DNA of 64,000 nucleotides, from NCBI RefSeq assembly GCF_023065955.2, contig NW_026622808.1:31942475-32006474 (forward strand), written 5' to 3'. Source of the stretch: Ursus arctos. Taxonomy: Eukaryota; Chordata; Mammalia; Carnivora; Ursidae. The notes under the pieces are model-generated. The model worked only from the letters and a program-made list of their open reading frames with translations. It searched no databases and had not been told where the DNA came from. Every line of letters starts with the position of its first letter. Within the stretch, counting starts at the first letter, position 1. Of this stretch, positions 23,163-36,377 are shown piece by piece. Position numbers and translations under genes: made by a program.

Positions 23163-25843
23163 CTAGCTGGCCCTGAACAGCATGTAGAGTACAGGCAGCG
23201 CGGCCATGAATGTCACAGAGGTGACCAGCGTGCTGTAGATGGTGTTCCTGTTGACCTGGGTTTCCAGCCTCTGCTCCATGTCCGACAGTGCCACGACCAT
23301 GCTCCCCTGCTCCAGCAAGGAGCCACGCAGAGCCCCATCTGCTGGCTCCACCAGGCCCGGATGCACGGCAGCCTTTGCAAGCTCAAGCACCTCCGCCGCT
23401 TGGCTGAAAGTCTTTTCCAAGCCATCAAGCCGCTCTCGTAAACCCTCTAGACAGGAATGGACCTGCCTGGAATGGCGGAGCTGCTCTTTCAAGGCAGCTG
23501 AAAGGACATCTGTGTCTCTGTTTCGGGTGGGGAAAGTACCTGCCTGGGCCCCAGAGCTCTGCCCAGGCCCAGCTTGTACCAGGCCCCTTAGGTCCGCCAT
23601 GAGGTCATGGAGGTCCTTTTGCTGGAGGGAGTAGCTGGATGCCTGTTCTCGGATGGCCTCCTGGAGGCTCACGGGCCCCTTCTGTGCCTCTAAGAGCAAA
23701 GCCTTCAGCTCCTGTAGCCGCACACGGTTCACATAGGTGGAGCCAGCCACGCCAATCAGGGCCCCCAGGACTGACCCAATGAGCGACCAGTTCTTGGTCC
23801 TCTCAGCTCGAGTGCGCTCCTTCTCGTGACTTTCCCGCACAGCCGCAGAGAAGAGGGAGAACTTCTCTCGCTCGGAGTCTTCAGCATGCAGATAGGTTGC
23901 ACGAAGCCTCTTCTCCTCCTGCAAAAGCAGAACTGTGTTACACAGCAGCCACATGGCCCTGCCGCTGGAGCCACGAGCAGCCGCTCCTGGCGCTCAGCCT
24001 CAGCCTGGCTCAGACTACATGCTCCGTAAACCCGCCGAGGGAATGAAGGCAGAGTAAGCCCGGTCGGGTCGGGGAGCAAAGGGATCGGGGGTGGTTAGGA
24101 TGAGCCGGACTACCTTCCACCCAAGCAGGGCTGGGTCTGATCAGACTACAGAACGTGTCCTCTCTGGGCCAGTCCCTCCTCCATGGTGCTCACTCCTCAG
24201 CAATCTGTGACCCAGATTACACTGCCCTGGACTGCTAACTCTAGGAGGAAGTGCGTGGAGAGGCTCTGGAAGCCCCTTCTGGTTTACCTCCTCACCAGAC
24301 CTCTGACCACTGGCCCGTGAGGCCACCTTGCTCCTCCCTGACCTGCCAGGCTAGGGGCCCTGGCCAGCGGGGTAGGGCTGCCCCCCGCCGTGCCCACCTG
24401 CAGCAGCCGGTGCTCCAGCGTGGCCAGTTCCAGGTACTGGTTATCCTCTCTGGAGACGCGGTCCAAGCGGTCCCTCACCTCCTTCAGCTTGGCCTGGTGA
24501 CCTTCCAAGCCCTCCCGGGCCTCTCGGACAAGCCCTCGGGCCACCATGAACACTTTCTCTGCCTGCAGAGAGAACGACGGAGGCCGTCTGCCCTTCCCTC
24601 CACACCCACGCAGGCTCAGCTCCATTCCCAACAAGGCTGTGGCTGAGGGGAGTGGGGTGTCGATGCAAAAGGTGTCCCTCAGACACAAAATCCTGGCTCA
24701 CCCAGCAGTCCTCAAAGTGCAGCCCCGGGCCACACCCGTCAGAATCCCCGGATTTATCCATTCAAGTAGAAATAATGTGCCCCTGAGAAACTGGAAAGTA
24801 GCTAGCACTGCACACAAAACCCAGCCAATTCCATTCTGATACAAACCACAATGAGGAACCAGGCTCCTAAGCCATTTCATGTACGTAACCTTACCTACAC
24901 CTCACAACAATGCCACCAGAGGCATTGCTGTGGCTTCCACGTTACAGACCAGAAACGCCAGCTCAGCCGAGGTCACGACCTCCAAGGGGAGAGACAGCAC
25001 GCTGCCTCAAAACCTCCCGCCGAACCCCAGGTTCTTGCCACCTCACTAGCCGGGTCTGCACTAGGCAGGAGCGGGAACAGAGATGACAGGATGCGTTTCC
25101 GTTGCCACCAAGGGCTTCGCAGCCACACGCAGCTCTTTCCAGCTCACCGTATGCTGCTGCCCCGGCCCTGTGCCTCCACCCGCACCAAGGCTGTTTTAAT
25201 TCCACACAGAGCTTTGAGGACACTGTAACGCTCTCACCGACCCCAAAGAGTCCATTGCAGGGAGTGTCCGCTGGCCTAACACAATGGATGTCAATGGCCG
25301 GGAATGACAGGTACACAGAAACCTGTTTTTAGGGTAGGTGAGCACGGTTCCACAGAGATCTTCACCCCAGGACTATCAAATCCAGGTTGTCATGTGAGAA
25401 ATAAGTCAGATCCCTCTACGAATAGTATTTGTTCAGGAAAAGGAAAATCTGGGCATGGCTTCCCAGCACCATGTCGCTGGTGAATATCTGGCAGGGGCCT
25501 CCAGGCCACAGTTCCCGAGCCAGAAGGCAGGGCCAACCACCCCGACTTCCCTCCTCACCTCAGTCACGTTTCCCTGCGCCTCTCGAACCTCATTGAGTCC
25601 GACAAACTCTTCATATCTGTCCCACCAGGTCGTGGCCGTGGAGGAGGCTCGCTGCCGAATGTCGTGCCCCAGGGCTCTTCCCAGAGCTGTGAGGCGGTGG
25701 AACAGCCCCGGGGCCACCTCCTCAGGTCTTTTCTCTCTGGGCTGGCTAGGGCCTGGGCTGCAGAGAGTCCTGGTCATAAAGAGGTCCCTTCCCAGGAGGC
25801 CTCTTCGCACCAACGCTCGGGGCACACCCATGACGTGCTGCAT
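23163..25843 (-). CDS. CCDC51: CCDC51 / MITOK, mitochondrial inner-membrane coiled-coil channel protein
   Basis: CCDC51 is reported as the pore-forming subunit of the mitochondrial ATP-sensitive potassium channel, partnered by ABCB8. Coding exons 25843-25559, 24562-24398 and 23918-23163 give 401 residues (human about 411). A basic N-terminus ([19 protein letters not shown]) suits a mitochondrial presequence. A coiled coil follows ([15 protein letters not shown] to [13 protein letters not shown]), then a first transmembrane segment near residues 193-213 ([14 protein letters not shown]), a second helical region, and a C-terminal membrane segment ([19 protein letters not shown]). Splice phases are all 0. 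The ATG at 25843 aligns with Met10 of the human protein. The stop is TAG at 23163-23165. A weak ATTAAA poly(A) signal is at 22947-22952 on the minus strand. Confidence 0.96.
24700..24990. repeat. Old repeats (MER5-like DNA element and MIR) in CCDC51 intron
   Basis: From 24708 the GCAGTCCTCAAAGTGCAG and CGTCAGAATCCCC pattern resembles MER5A. From about 24890 the CTCACAACAATGCC and GTTACAGACCAGAAACG blocks resemble the MIR core. Both are strongly diverged. Confidence 0.5.
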
Positions 25844-25876
25844 GGTAAACGCGGTGCCACACCGTCATCAGGAGAT
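25559..25876 (-). CDS. CCDC51: CCDC51 exon 2 (start codon exon)
   Basis: The acceptor (CCCCCCACAG) ends at 25877 and the donor follows GTGACTGAG at 25559. The upstream ATG in this exon (in ATCTCCTGATGACGGTG) is one base out of frame with the main reading frame. Translation therefore probably starts at 25843 rather than at the human-type upstream Met. Confidence 0.88.
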
Positions 25877-28800
25877 CTGTGGGGGGGACGCCAGACAGAT
25901 CAGCTCACAGCTGAGAAAGGCTGGGCACGAGTCGGGGTTTAGGGCCTAGGCACAGTTCTGAACAAATGCCCATGAAAAAGTCCACACGGAGCGCTACTCT
26001 GTTGTGCCTGGAGACTGTAGCCACTGTGGTCAGGCTTCCACGGGTGCTCCCAGACAGCCCGGGGAAGAACATAGCAGGAGGAAGAACATATTTAGGAAAT
26101 CATGCCTTCCGCCTCCCTCCGCGAAGCCACCAGACTTCATTCCACCCACCTTCCCCACATCCCCCAGGTCTCTGCTGTGACTCGCATGAGAATCCTGGTG
26201 CCTGGTTTTCTGATAATGTCAAAGAAAATTCTCAAACCTGAGTTGTGCCCATGCTGACAAAGCCCCACAAAGGTTTCATAAAGACTCCCGGGGAAACTGT
26301 GAAACTAAGGCGGTTTCAGGGAACGATTTCTGTAAAAGGCCATCAAAACCAACTGCCCAGACCCTGAGGGCTGCCGCAGCACTGGGGAAACAGAGTTTTG
26401 CTTATGTTTGAGGACATAGGTCGTTTATGTCCCAAGGCAGAAAACTCCCTCCTTGGCTGTCCTCTGAGAAGACAATTCCAAGAGAAAAAGGAAACAAAAC
26501 AAAAAGCCCAGATCTCTTTACAGAGGACAGTTTTTCTTAGGTTCACAACCAGCCATTCTCCTGTGTGCTCCGAGCCCAGACTGCCCAGGCTCCCAGTCCC
26601 ATGTCACAGTCCTCACCTTCTGTAAGCTTTCTCCAGCCTCTCCAACCTCAGTCGCGCTCTACAGGTTAGATTTCTTTAATCTTTCCCTTTTCAGCCTTGC
26701 TTTGATGCTTGGGCCACAACGACAACCACTTCTCGTTACCTAAACAGCACAGGGAGGCTCCCATTACCCATCAAGCCTTGCCTGAGCCCAAGAGCAGCGA
26801 GGACGCTGAGGACCCCAAGAGAGGGCCAGGTGACCCATGCTCCCTGCACACCTGGGCCAGCACTCCCTCCCCTGGCCACCTCCCCCTGCCCCCACAACAA
26901 GCCCTCAAGTACTAACTCTGGCTGTCAGAGTGACACCTGGTGGCCAGAGAAAAACAGTGAGAGCTGGGGACAGGAAGACAGATTGGGCCCTCTAGAAAAC
27001 AAAGTTGCTTGGGTAGGGACATGCCTCCTGCCTAAAGCGGGTCCAAGCTGAGAGCCACAGAAGGGGACATTCCTGTGACACTGATTCCAAGCTGGTGCCG
27101 CACCCGAACTCCTGGGCCCCATCCCTAAGGCCCAAGAAAGCACACAACATCCAGGACCCAGGGGTCGAGCTAGCCTCCAAGGCCTCAACACCAGCACCCA
27201 CTGCACTGAGCTGTGACCCCACAAGAATCCTGTGGTGGGCCCTGCATCAGAGTAAAGCATACAGGCTTGCAGCCCCGCCAACCACAGCCCTCTCCTCTTC
27301 AGCAACACTCACCAGAAAGGTGTCCGCCTTGGCTGTCATGACCTCCTCAGCCCCCATTCTATCCTGATCCCACTCCACCACGAGGCTGCTCCCCTGGGGG
27401 CCCCGCAAAACTTCCACCTTGCCAGATTCAGCAGGCACTTCTCACGTTTCTTCTCCAAATCTCTGCAGCTTTCAACACCCCGTCTTTTTGAAGCCACTAC
27501 CCCCTCTGGGCTTCCTCCAACCTTCTCAGCCTCCTTTCCCAGCTCCTCCTCTACCAGCCAACCACTCCTGGAAGCCAGGAGGGTCACCCATCCCTGGCAG
27601 CGACGACAGCCACATCCTCCTGTGCCATCCTGCCTTCCCCCCTGCCGCTCAGAGCTGTTCTTCACAACCTGAAGCTCTATTTACTCATCATTTCACATCC
27701 CTTGGTTCAACACTCCCCGGCTCCCTGACAGCTCGTATCTCACTTGCCATGAACACACCAGTCCTGCCAGTGGCCAACGAGCCCCGGTCCTCTCGACTGT
27801 CATCCCCTTCCTCCTCTCTGCCCCTGTCCTCCGCTACAGGCACCCAAACATGCGAAGCCCAACCCTGCTGCTTCCTGAGCAGCTCCAAGCGGCTCACCCT
27901 GACTTCTAGCTCTTGGCACATATATCACCTCCTGGCAAGGCCTTCCCTGACCATTCCCTCCTGGGCCACCTGCTTTATTTGTCTCCATCAGACACATATT
28001 TGCCTTCTTTACATGTTGCCAGGCCCCTCGCTAGAACATAAGTTTGGTGACAGCAGAGACTTTGCTGTGCGAGGAAATGACTCAAGTTGTTCCTCTATTC
28101 CAGTCCCTCCTCTCGCCCACCCAGCCCCCACTCCAGCCTGACTCGAAGGCCCTCCCCACTCAAACATCTCACAGGCCCTCACTCAGCACAGGGAATGTGT
28201 TCCTGGCAGAGGGGGCAAAGTGGAGATGCACGTGGGGTCATCTAAAACCTGAAAGGCAGCCAGTGCAGCTGAAAGACAGCAGAGCAAAGGAGAGTGGGCA
28301 GAGGAAAGGCTGAAGAGGTAGACAGAGGCCACGTTAAGGAGGTCCTTGAGGGCCACATTCAGAACTTTGCCCCTCCAAATCCATTCTCCCATTCATTCTA
28401 TCCAGATGACCGTCTCCTACCAAATGCCCATCCCACGAACTTCCATCACCTGTACCTCTTCCTCACTCGCAGCTGATGGCTTGTTTCATTTTTCACCAAG
28501 AAAATATTTAAAACTTGGAGGACAACTTCTCTAAACCCCTACCATACCTTTCTACCTGCCAGTGCATGTCCAGTTTCCACCTTCTCTCTTGCTCTTCAGG
28601 ATGAAGAATTCATGCTCTAGGAAGACCAAGCTGTGCCCCGGGTCCCATGTGCTCTCCCCACCTGACACTGCTCACTAATTGAGCAGACATCCCTCCAGCC
28701 CCACTTCTCAGCCAAACTCTTTGACGGACTGTCAGCACCTGCTGCCTCCAGTTACTCTTCTCCCATTCTCTCTTAAACCCTCTCTGATCTGGCCTTCGCA

Positions 28801-29049
28801 ACCACCATGCCACCGGAAATGCTCCTGTCCACGTCACTTCCATGTTGCTAAATCCAGTGATCAGATCTCAGTCCTCCTCTTACTCGGCCTATCAGAGCCT
28901 GGGGCTCGTGCTGCCTTCCTCCTCCTTGAAACGCCTTCTACACTTGGCCCCACTCATCTCCGGAACCTCTGCACAGAGAGTGCTTCAGGGCAAGGTCCTC
29001 AGACTCCTCTCTTATCCAGCCCCATGGCTTTAAAAGCCATCTATGGAAA

Positions 29050-29238
29050 AAAATTTTTTTGAAGATTTTATTTATTTATTTGACAGAGAGAGAGCGCATG
29101 CACGTGTGCACAAGCAGGGGGAGGGGCAAAGGGAGAAGGAGAAGCAGGCTCCCCGCTAAGCAGGGAGCCCCATGTGGGGCTCGATCATGACCTGAGCTGA
29201 AGGCAGAAGCTTAACCAAATGAGCCACCCAGGCACCCC
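29050..29238 (-). mobile_element. CAN SINE in CCDC51 intron 1
   Basis: A reverse-orientation SINEC runs from the GAAGATTTTATTTATTTATT tail to the CACCCAGGCACCCC head. The direct repeat CCATCTATGGAAA on both sides is a target-site duplication. Confidence 0.92.
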
Positions 29239-29366
29239 ATCTATGGAAATGTTATAAAATTATACCGATGGCTGAACAACACCGCGAATATACTAAAACC
29301 ACTGAATTGTACACATTAAATAAGCGAATTGTATGGTATATAAATAGTATTTCAATAAAACTATCA

Positions 29367-29468
29367 CTTTTTTTCCCCCAAGTAATCTCTACAACATGGG
29401 GCTCAAACTCACAACCCCGAGATCAAGAGTCACACACTCCACTGACTGAGCCAGCCAAGTGCCCCCCC
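29367..29468 (-). mobile_element. Short, older tRNA-derived SINE
   Basis: This is a roughly 100-bp reverse SINE with ACATGGGGCTCAAACTCACA and the CTGAGCCAGCCAAGTGCCCC head. It lacks the CT-rich middle of the longer CAN subtypes. Confidence 0.8.
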
Positions 29469-30819
29469 AAAAACAATTACTTGAAAAAACTATCAACTAT
29501 ACTCTCATTTTTCCAGCCCAGACCTCTCCTGTAGATTCCAGGCTCATTTACCCAACTGCTCGATCCACATCTCTGCTTAGAAGATTAATGGGGATCTTAA
29601 CTTCCCTTCCCAACTTGCCTTTTCCACAGCCTTCTCCATCTTGGTTGATGTAAACTTCAAGTCCAAATCAGACCAAAAACCTCAAATCATCCAACATCCT
29701 TCTCTCCCATCTCATATCCAATCCATTAGTAAATGCTACTTCCTTTCTAAAACCAAAATCCCTTCTCTTCTTACCCCTGCCACTGCTATCACCTTGTCCC
29801 AATGACTACAATGTCTCCCTACTGCTACTCCAGCCCCTACAGTCTATGGTCAACAGAGCAGCCAGTGGTCCTTTCAAAACACAGACCAAATCATGTCTCT
29901 TGACCTGCTCAAACTCTCCAATCGTTTCTCATTTCTCTCAATGTAAAAGCCAAAAATTTTTTCATGGTCTACAGGGCATCCACCTCCTGGCTCTCATTCT
30001 TCTCTCTGACCTCATCTCCCACTAGTATATACTTCTCACTCTGTTCCAATCACAGGGACCTTATTCCCCCCAGCTTTATTGACACATAAATGATACATAT
30101 CACTGTGTAAGTTTAAGATACACACGTGATGACTTGATACACTTGATAGATGTGTACTCGATACACTTGATAGATGAGTACTTGTACGACAATAAGGTTA
30201 GCTAACACATTGTTCAGGTAATTACCATGCATGGACTTTCTTGATGTTGCTGGAACACACCAGGCTATCCCCACAGCAGGACTTTCACACAACAGACTTG
30301 GTATCTGCACTGCTTGCTTCCTTCTCTTTTCCAAGTCCTGCTCAAATGTCATTGCCATGCATTCCCATCCCAGTACTCTACCCACTTTGCTTTACTTTTC
30401 TCCATGCATGTATCACATGACCTGCAATATGTATTTCACTTACTTTGCTTATGGGCTGTCTCACCCACTAGAATGTCAGCTCTGCCAGGGTAGGCATTGT
30501 TTTGTTCAGTACTGCATCCTCAGTGCCTATAATACTATCTGCATATAGTACATACTCAACAAAAATGTATTAAATGAATAAGCAGAATTTGCAAAAGATC
30601 ACAACCCGGCTCAATTATAAAATCCAAACTCCTGCCGGTAGCCTCCAAAACTTCAGGACGGGGTGATCTAGCCCCCGTCCACATTTCTGTCACCTCCCTC
30701 ATATCTCCGTCCACCCATGCGTGCTTTGCTCGGTTCCAGGAACGCACTTTACTTCAAGGCCTCAGCAAGCGCCCTTCGTTCTACCCTCAGCGCTTTCCCC
30801 ATGCACTGTCCCAGACCTA

Positions 30820-31107
30820 GCGCCTTCCGGTTAAGCACCCCTCTTGGCTTCCGGACCCTCCCCCGGCAAGCCAACCCCCACCTCGTACCTGGCGCCCCAA
30901 CGAGGTAATTGCAACTCAAACAGAGAGCCCGCCACTCAGTGGATCTCTGACCCTTTAACGCCCACCCCCAGAGTTGCTTCCGGCAGCGGGAGCGCAACTT
31001 CCTGACTAGGAGCCAATCAGAGGGCCCGCGTGGAAGTATAGGAGCAGGGGGTGGGAAGGGGAGCTCCGCTTCCGGTGGCAGGGTCTGGGGAAGGGGCGGC
31101 AGGCGCC
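30820..31107. promoter_or_regulatory. Bidirectional CpG promoter of CCDC51 and TMA7
   Basis: This GC-rich interval separates the divergent genes and has no TATA box. CTTCCGG ETS-family core sites occur at 30824-30830, 30848-30854, 30977-30983 and 31069-31075, all in the same orientation. Repeated ETS sites are typical of housekeeping bidirectional promoters. The last site is about 35 bp before the TMA7 ATG. Confidence 0.75.
30889..31000 (-). other. CCDC51: Candidate CCDC51 non-coding exon 1
   Basis: A minus-strand donor, GGCGCCAG|GTACGAGG, ends a possible exon at 30889, close to the TMA7 start on the opposite strand. It could splice to the acceptor at 25877, giving a 5.0-kb first intron. The position agrees with the head-to-head CCDC51-TMA7 arrangement known in mammals. 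The transcription start is not determined. Confidence 0.6.
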
Positions 31108-33140
<2,033 letters not shown>

Positions 33141-33309
33141 GCTGTCCCTTGTGCCCGAGGCAATGATGATCCTTAATTCCATTCCTGTTTAAACATCTGG
33201 ATTCCCTGTCATAGCATCCGTTGCTACCTATAGCTGGAATGAAGTATTGTCTTAGATCCTGTTGTACATTTAAGAATAAACTTTTGTAAAAAAAATAAAA
33301 TAAAATAAT

Positions 33310-35640
33310 CAATCATACAGTGGCTCATATTCTCTTTATTTCTTGCCACTCAGTCACCTCTACCTTAGTTGTGAGGTCAGAGTGAACCTAGCTCAGAATC
33401 CTGCCAGTGTGTGCTCTTTGGTCTTTGTTCTCTCCTGAACTCTGTCACCTGGAATTAAACTAATTCATTTGAAATGGCTATAGTTTTTGTATCATCGTAT
33501 ACCCAATGGAATACATTAAATGAGGTTAATGGAAGAATTTGTATTTTGGGGGAGGAAAAAAGGTCTCTCTCTCTTAGGACATCCACATTACCATTTGTTG
33601 CAGTGGAACTGTTCGTCTTTCTTGTCAGGAGTCCACTAAGTGCATGCTGCACATGTACCAAAAAGGAATTCCTGTTGTCAAGGAACTTCTCTGTTATGAG
33701 AGAGGAGCAACATTAATACATACAAGATGCACTATAAAGGGAATAAAACTGGGGAAAGGAAAAAGATTCCTGAAAGTTTCTAAGAACCAAGCTTACTCTG
33801 AAACACCAGGTCTGCATTTACACAAGAGCTTCAGAAAGGTCCTTGCTAGGTTCCTGTGTCTTACATCCCACGTTCGACCCATCAGCAAAATTAAATCTGG
33901 CCTCTACATACTTCCTCCAGTATCACCCCCACACCCCGCCATTCTGACCTGAAATCCACCTGGATTATTGCAATCTACATTTGTCTTCCTGCCCCCTACC
34001 CTTGCTCCCCTACTGTCTAACCTTCACTCAGGATGCAGTGTCCTTGCTAAACCACAAAGTTATACTTTGTCTCTTCTTGGCTCAGAATTCAGTGGCTTTA
34101 TAGGGCAAAAGCGAGAGTCCCCATAATGACCAGTGAGGCCCTAAGGGATCTGGATGCCACTCCCTACCTTCTGATACCATTCATCCCCTTCATCTTGAGC
34201 CACAATGATCTATTACAAGCAAGCTGACTCACTGTTTTTATCAACTCTTCCTTCTGCCTGTTACTTCTGTATACTGGAGACTACCTCCCTTCCTTTAGAA
34301 AGAATTCAAGCATCACAGTAGTGAGCTCTTCCCTTACCACTGTATATAAAGTGGTAGTCCCAGTTGTCTGTTACCCTTTTTCATTTTTTTCTCTTTATAT
34401 TTGTTGATGATCACCTTTGATTCCAGAGGAGTAAGCTGGAGGAGGCAGAGCCTAAATGCACATATATTGAAATAATTCAGAAGCACAAGTGTGGATTTCC
34501 CCTCCAAGCCCTTGATATCCCTGGAATTATGCTAATAATGCTAAGCTTTCTCTGATCATGTATTTTCAAGAAGGGCTCTAGAACTAGTCAGATTTTGCTA
34601 AGTTGAAACTGGAATAGGTTATTATAGATGGAAGCCTGTTTTATGACTAAGGTACTTGACATTAATAGGGCTGGGGTGGGGAGCTCTTTGGTCCTCTCCT
34701 GGAAAGTTGCACAGCCAGCACACTTTGGACTTCTGGCATTCCCTGTGGGACTGAGAACAACTCCCAAGATCCAGTGCCAGCACACTGCCCTAAGAGTGGT
34801 CTACTGCTCATTTGGTGGAACCTAATCCTTCTTGACAACTGAAGTAAAATCCTATCTTTACAAGACCAGAGACCTGCAGCAATTAAGACTTAGGTGTTCA
34901 ACGTTTGGACAGCTATCTGAGGGAACCTACTAGTTACCTCAAAAACTAAACTCAGGTATTCAAGACCTACACCCTGGTAACCATCTCCCTTTATTTACTG
35001 TTTCCACAAACATTCATAAGACACAAGCTAAGTTTGGCACTGAGTGTGCAAGGGTAGAGTCTTACCTCTGTTACTCTCTAACACCCTGTTCCTGCTAACT
35101 GTACTGCACGCTACTGCTGCCCAATAAAATCCTGTCAGGTGCCCAAGTCCTGCTCCTCTTTGAAGCCTGACTTCTCTCTGCCACGGATAACTCCTACCTG
35201 GCATTTGTGTGGCCTCCATGTCAGTGTTGTATCCTCATCTGAGTAGACTTGTATGCCAGTCTCCTTGCTAACTCGATAACTTCCACTCAACCTGGAGGAC
35301 AGCCCAGGTGCCACTTTCAAGGGGACTTTCTTGACCTCCTGAGCCTCCTCATTCACTTATGACCTGCACTTGGGACAAAACCACTCAGGCGCTCTCAGAG
35401 AAATGAGTGAATGCCAACAGTCTAGACAGTTCCTACACTCTCCAACACAGGCACACCCTTCTCAGGATCACCCCCTCTCCGTAGAACTTTCTTCTCCAGA
35501 CCTATCTCAAATGCACACACTCAAGACACTTATTGCTCTCAAAGACACCTCCTCACAAAAGCCGTATTCATACTCTTCGCTCAACCCCCCCTCTCCCAGA
35601 TGCCTCCTCAAGAGGACCTCTGGGTATGTGAGAGGTGAGT
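33310..35640. other. TMA7-ATRIP intergenic interval
   Basis: Old repeat-like sequence, L2-like at about 33900-34380 and 35100-35560. No open frame shows a recognisable protein and no splice-linked exon is supported. Confidence 0.5.
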
Positions 35641-35689
35641 CCGGCGGGGGGAAAAGAGCGAAGTCGCAGAGACCAAACCCCTGAGAGCT

Positions 35690-36130
35690 GCCTGTCACGA
35701 TTCACAGGTGTACCTGTGAATGTCAGGACCGACTCCAGCGCGGCTGTGGGGAGGGCGCGCAGAGCCACCCGCGCTGTAAGGCTGGTAAGGCTCGGCCCCG
35801 CACCCTGGTGACGCGGATCGCCCAGCACACATCCCGCTGGAGACCCAGGAAACCCAGCCACTGATACCAGAGCGCCCGGCAGAGCTTGGGGGGGCGGGGG
35901 GGGGGCGGGGGGGCGGCACTGAGAAAAACCCGCGGTCTGAGTAGCACGGCGACGCGTTCGGATTAGGTCATTCTTCCGCGCCCGCTGACTGGCAGCCGAT
36001 TGGTCCGTGGGCTCGGGGGCGTGGCCCTAGCGGCTGAGGCGAGCGGAGGCGCGTGGGCGGTTGGTCCAGCTCTCCGGCCTCGCGGCGACCGGGCCTTGTT
36101 CGGTGCCCTCGGAGACTGGCCGGCGGAGGC
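35690..36130 (+). promoter_or_regulatory. ATRIP: ATRIP CpG-island promoter
   Basis: GC- and CpG-rich DNA leads into the ATRIP start codon. It contains a reverse CCAAT box (GATTGG, 35998-36003), a second TTGGTCC at about 36061 and a very G-rich run at 35888-35916. No TATA box is seen. The island continues through exon 1. Confidence 0.75.
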
Positions 36131-36377
36131 ATGGCTGGAACCCCCGCGCCAGGCAGCAGGAGGCGGAGCGGGCTCCCGGCGCCTAGCCTTGGCCCTCCGC
36201 CCAGCACTGGGCATCCTCCGAGCAAGCGAGCCCGGGCCTTCCCCGCGGCCGCCGTCCCGGACCCCGAAGACCCCTTCGGCGCGCACGGGGATTTCACTGC
36301 CGACGACCTGGAGGAACTCGACACCCTCGCGTCGCAGGCCCTGAGCCAGTGCCCGGCCGCTCCTCGGGACGTGTGCA
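36131..36377 (+). CDS. ATRIP: ATRIP exon 1
   Basis: It encodes residues 1-82: a Pro/Arg-rich start with a basic PPSKRAR cluster, followed by the acidic RPA70N-binding segment. The donor is TGTGCA|GTGAGTGC; the split codon with exon 2 gives Asn where I recall Ser in human. The ATG follows GGCGGAGGC. Confidence 0.95.

Larger units (their letters stand above)
25877..30888 (-). other. CCDC51 intron 1, mostly old repeats
   Basis: Apart from the SINEs listed separately, it contains L2-like antisense sequence (about 27400-28070, 29480-30060 and 30390-30590). It also has an L1-type 3' end with ACTGAATTGTACACATTAAA near 29300 and another L1-derived piece at about 30065-30230. No exon is supported. 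Confidence 0.6.
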
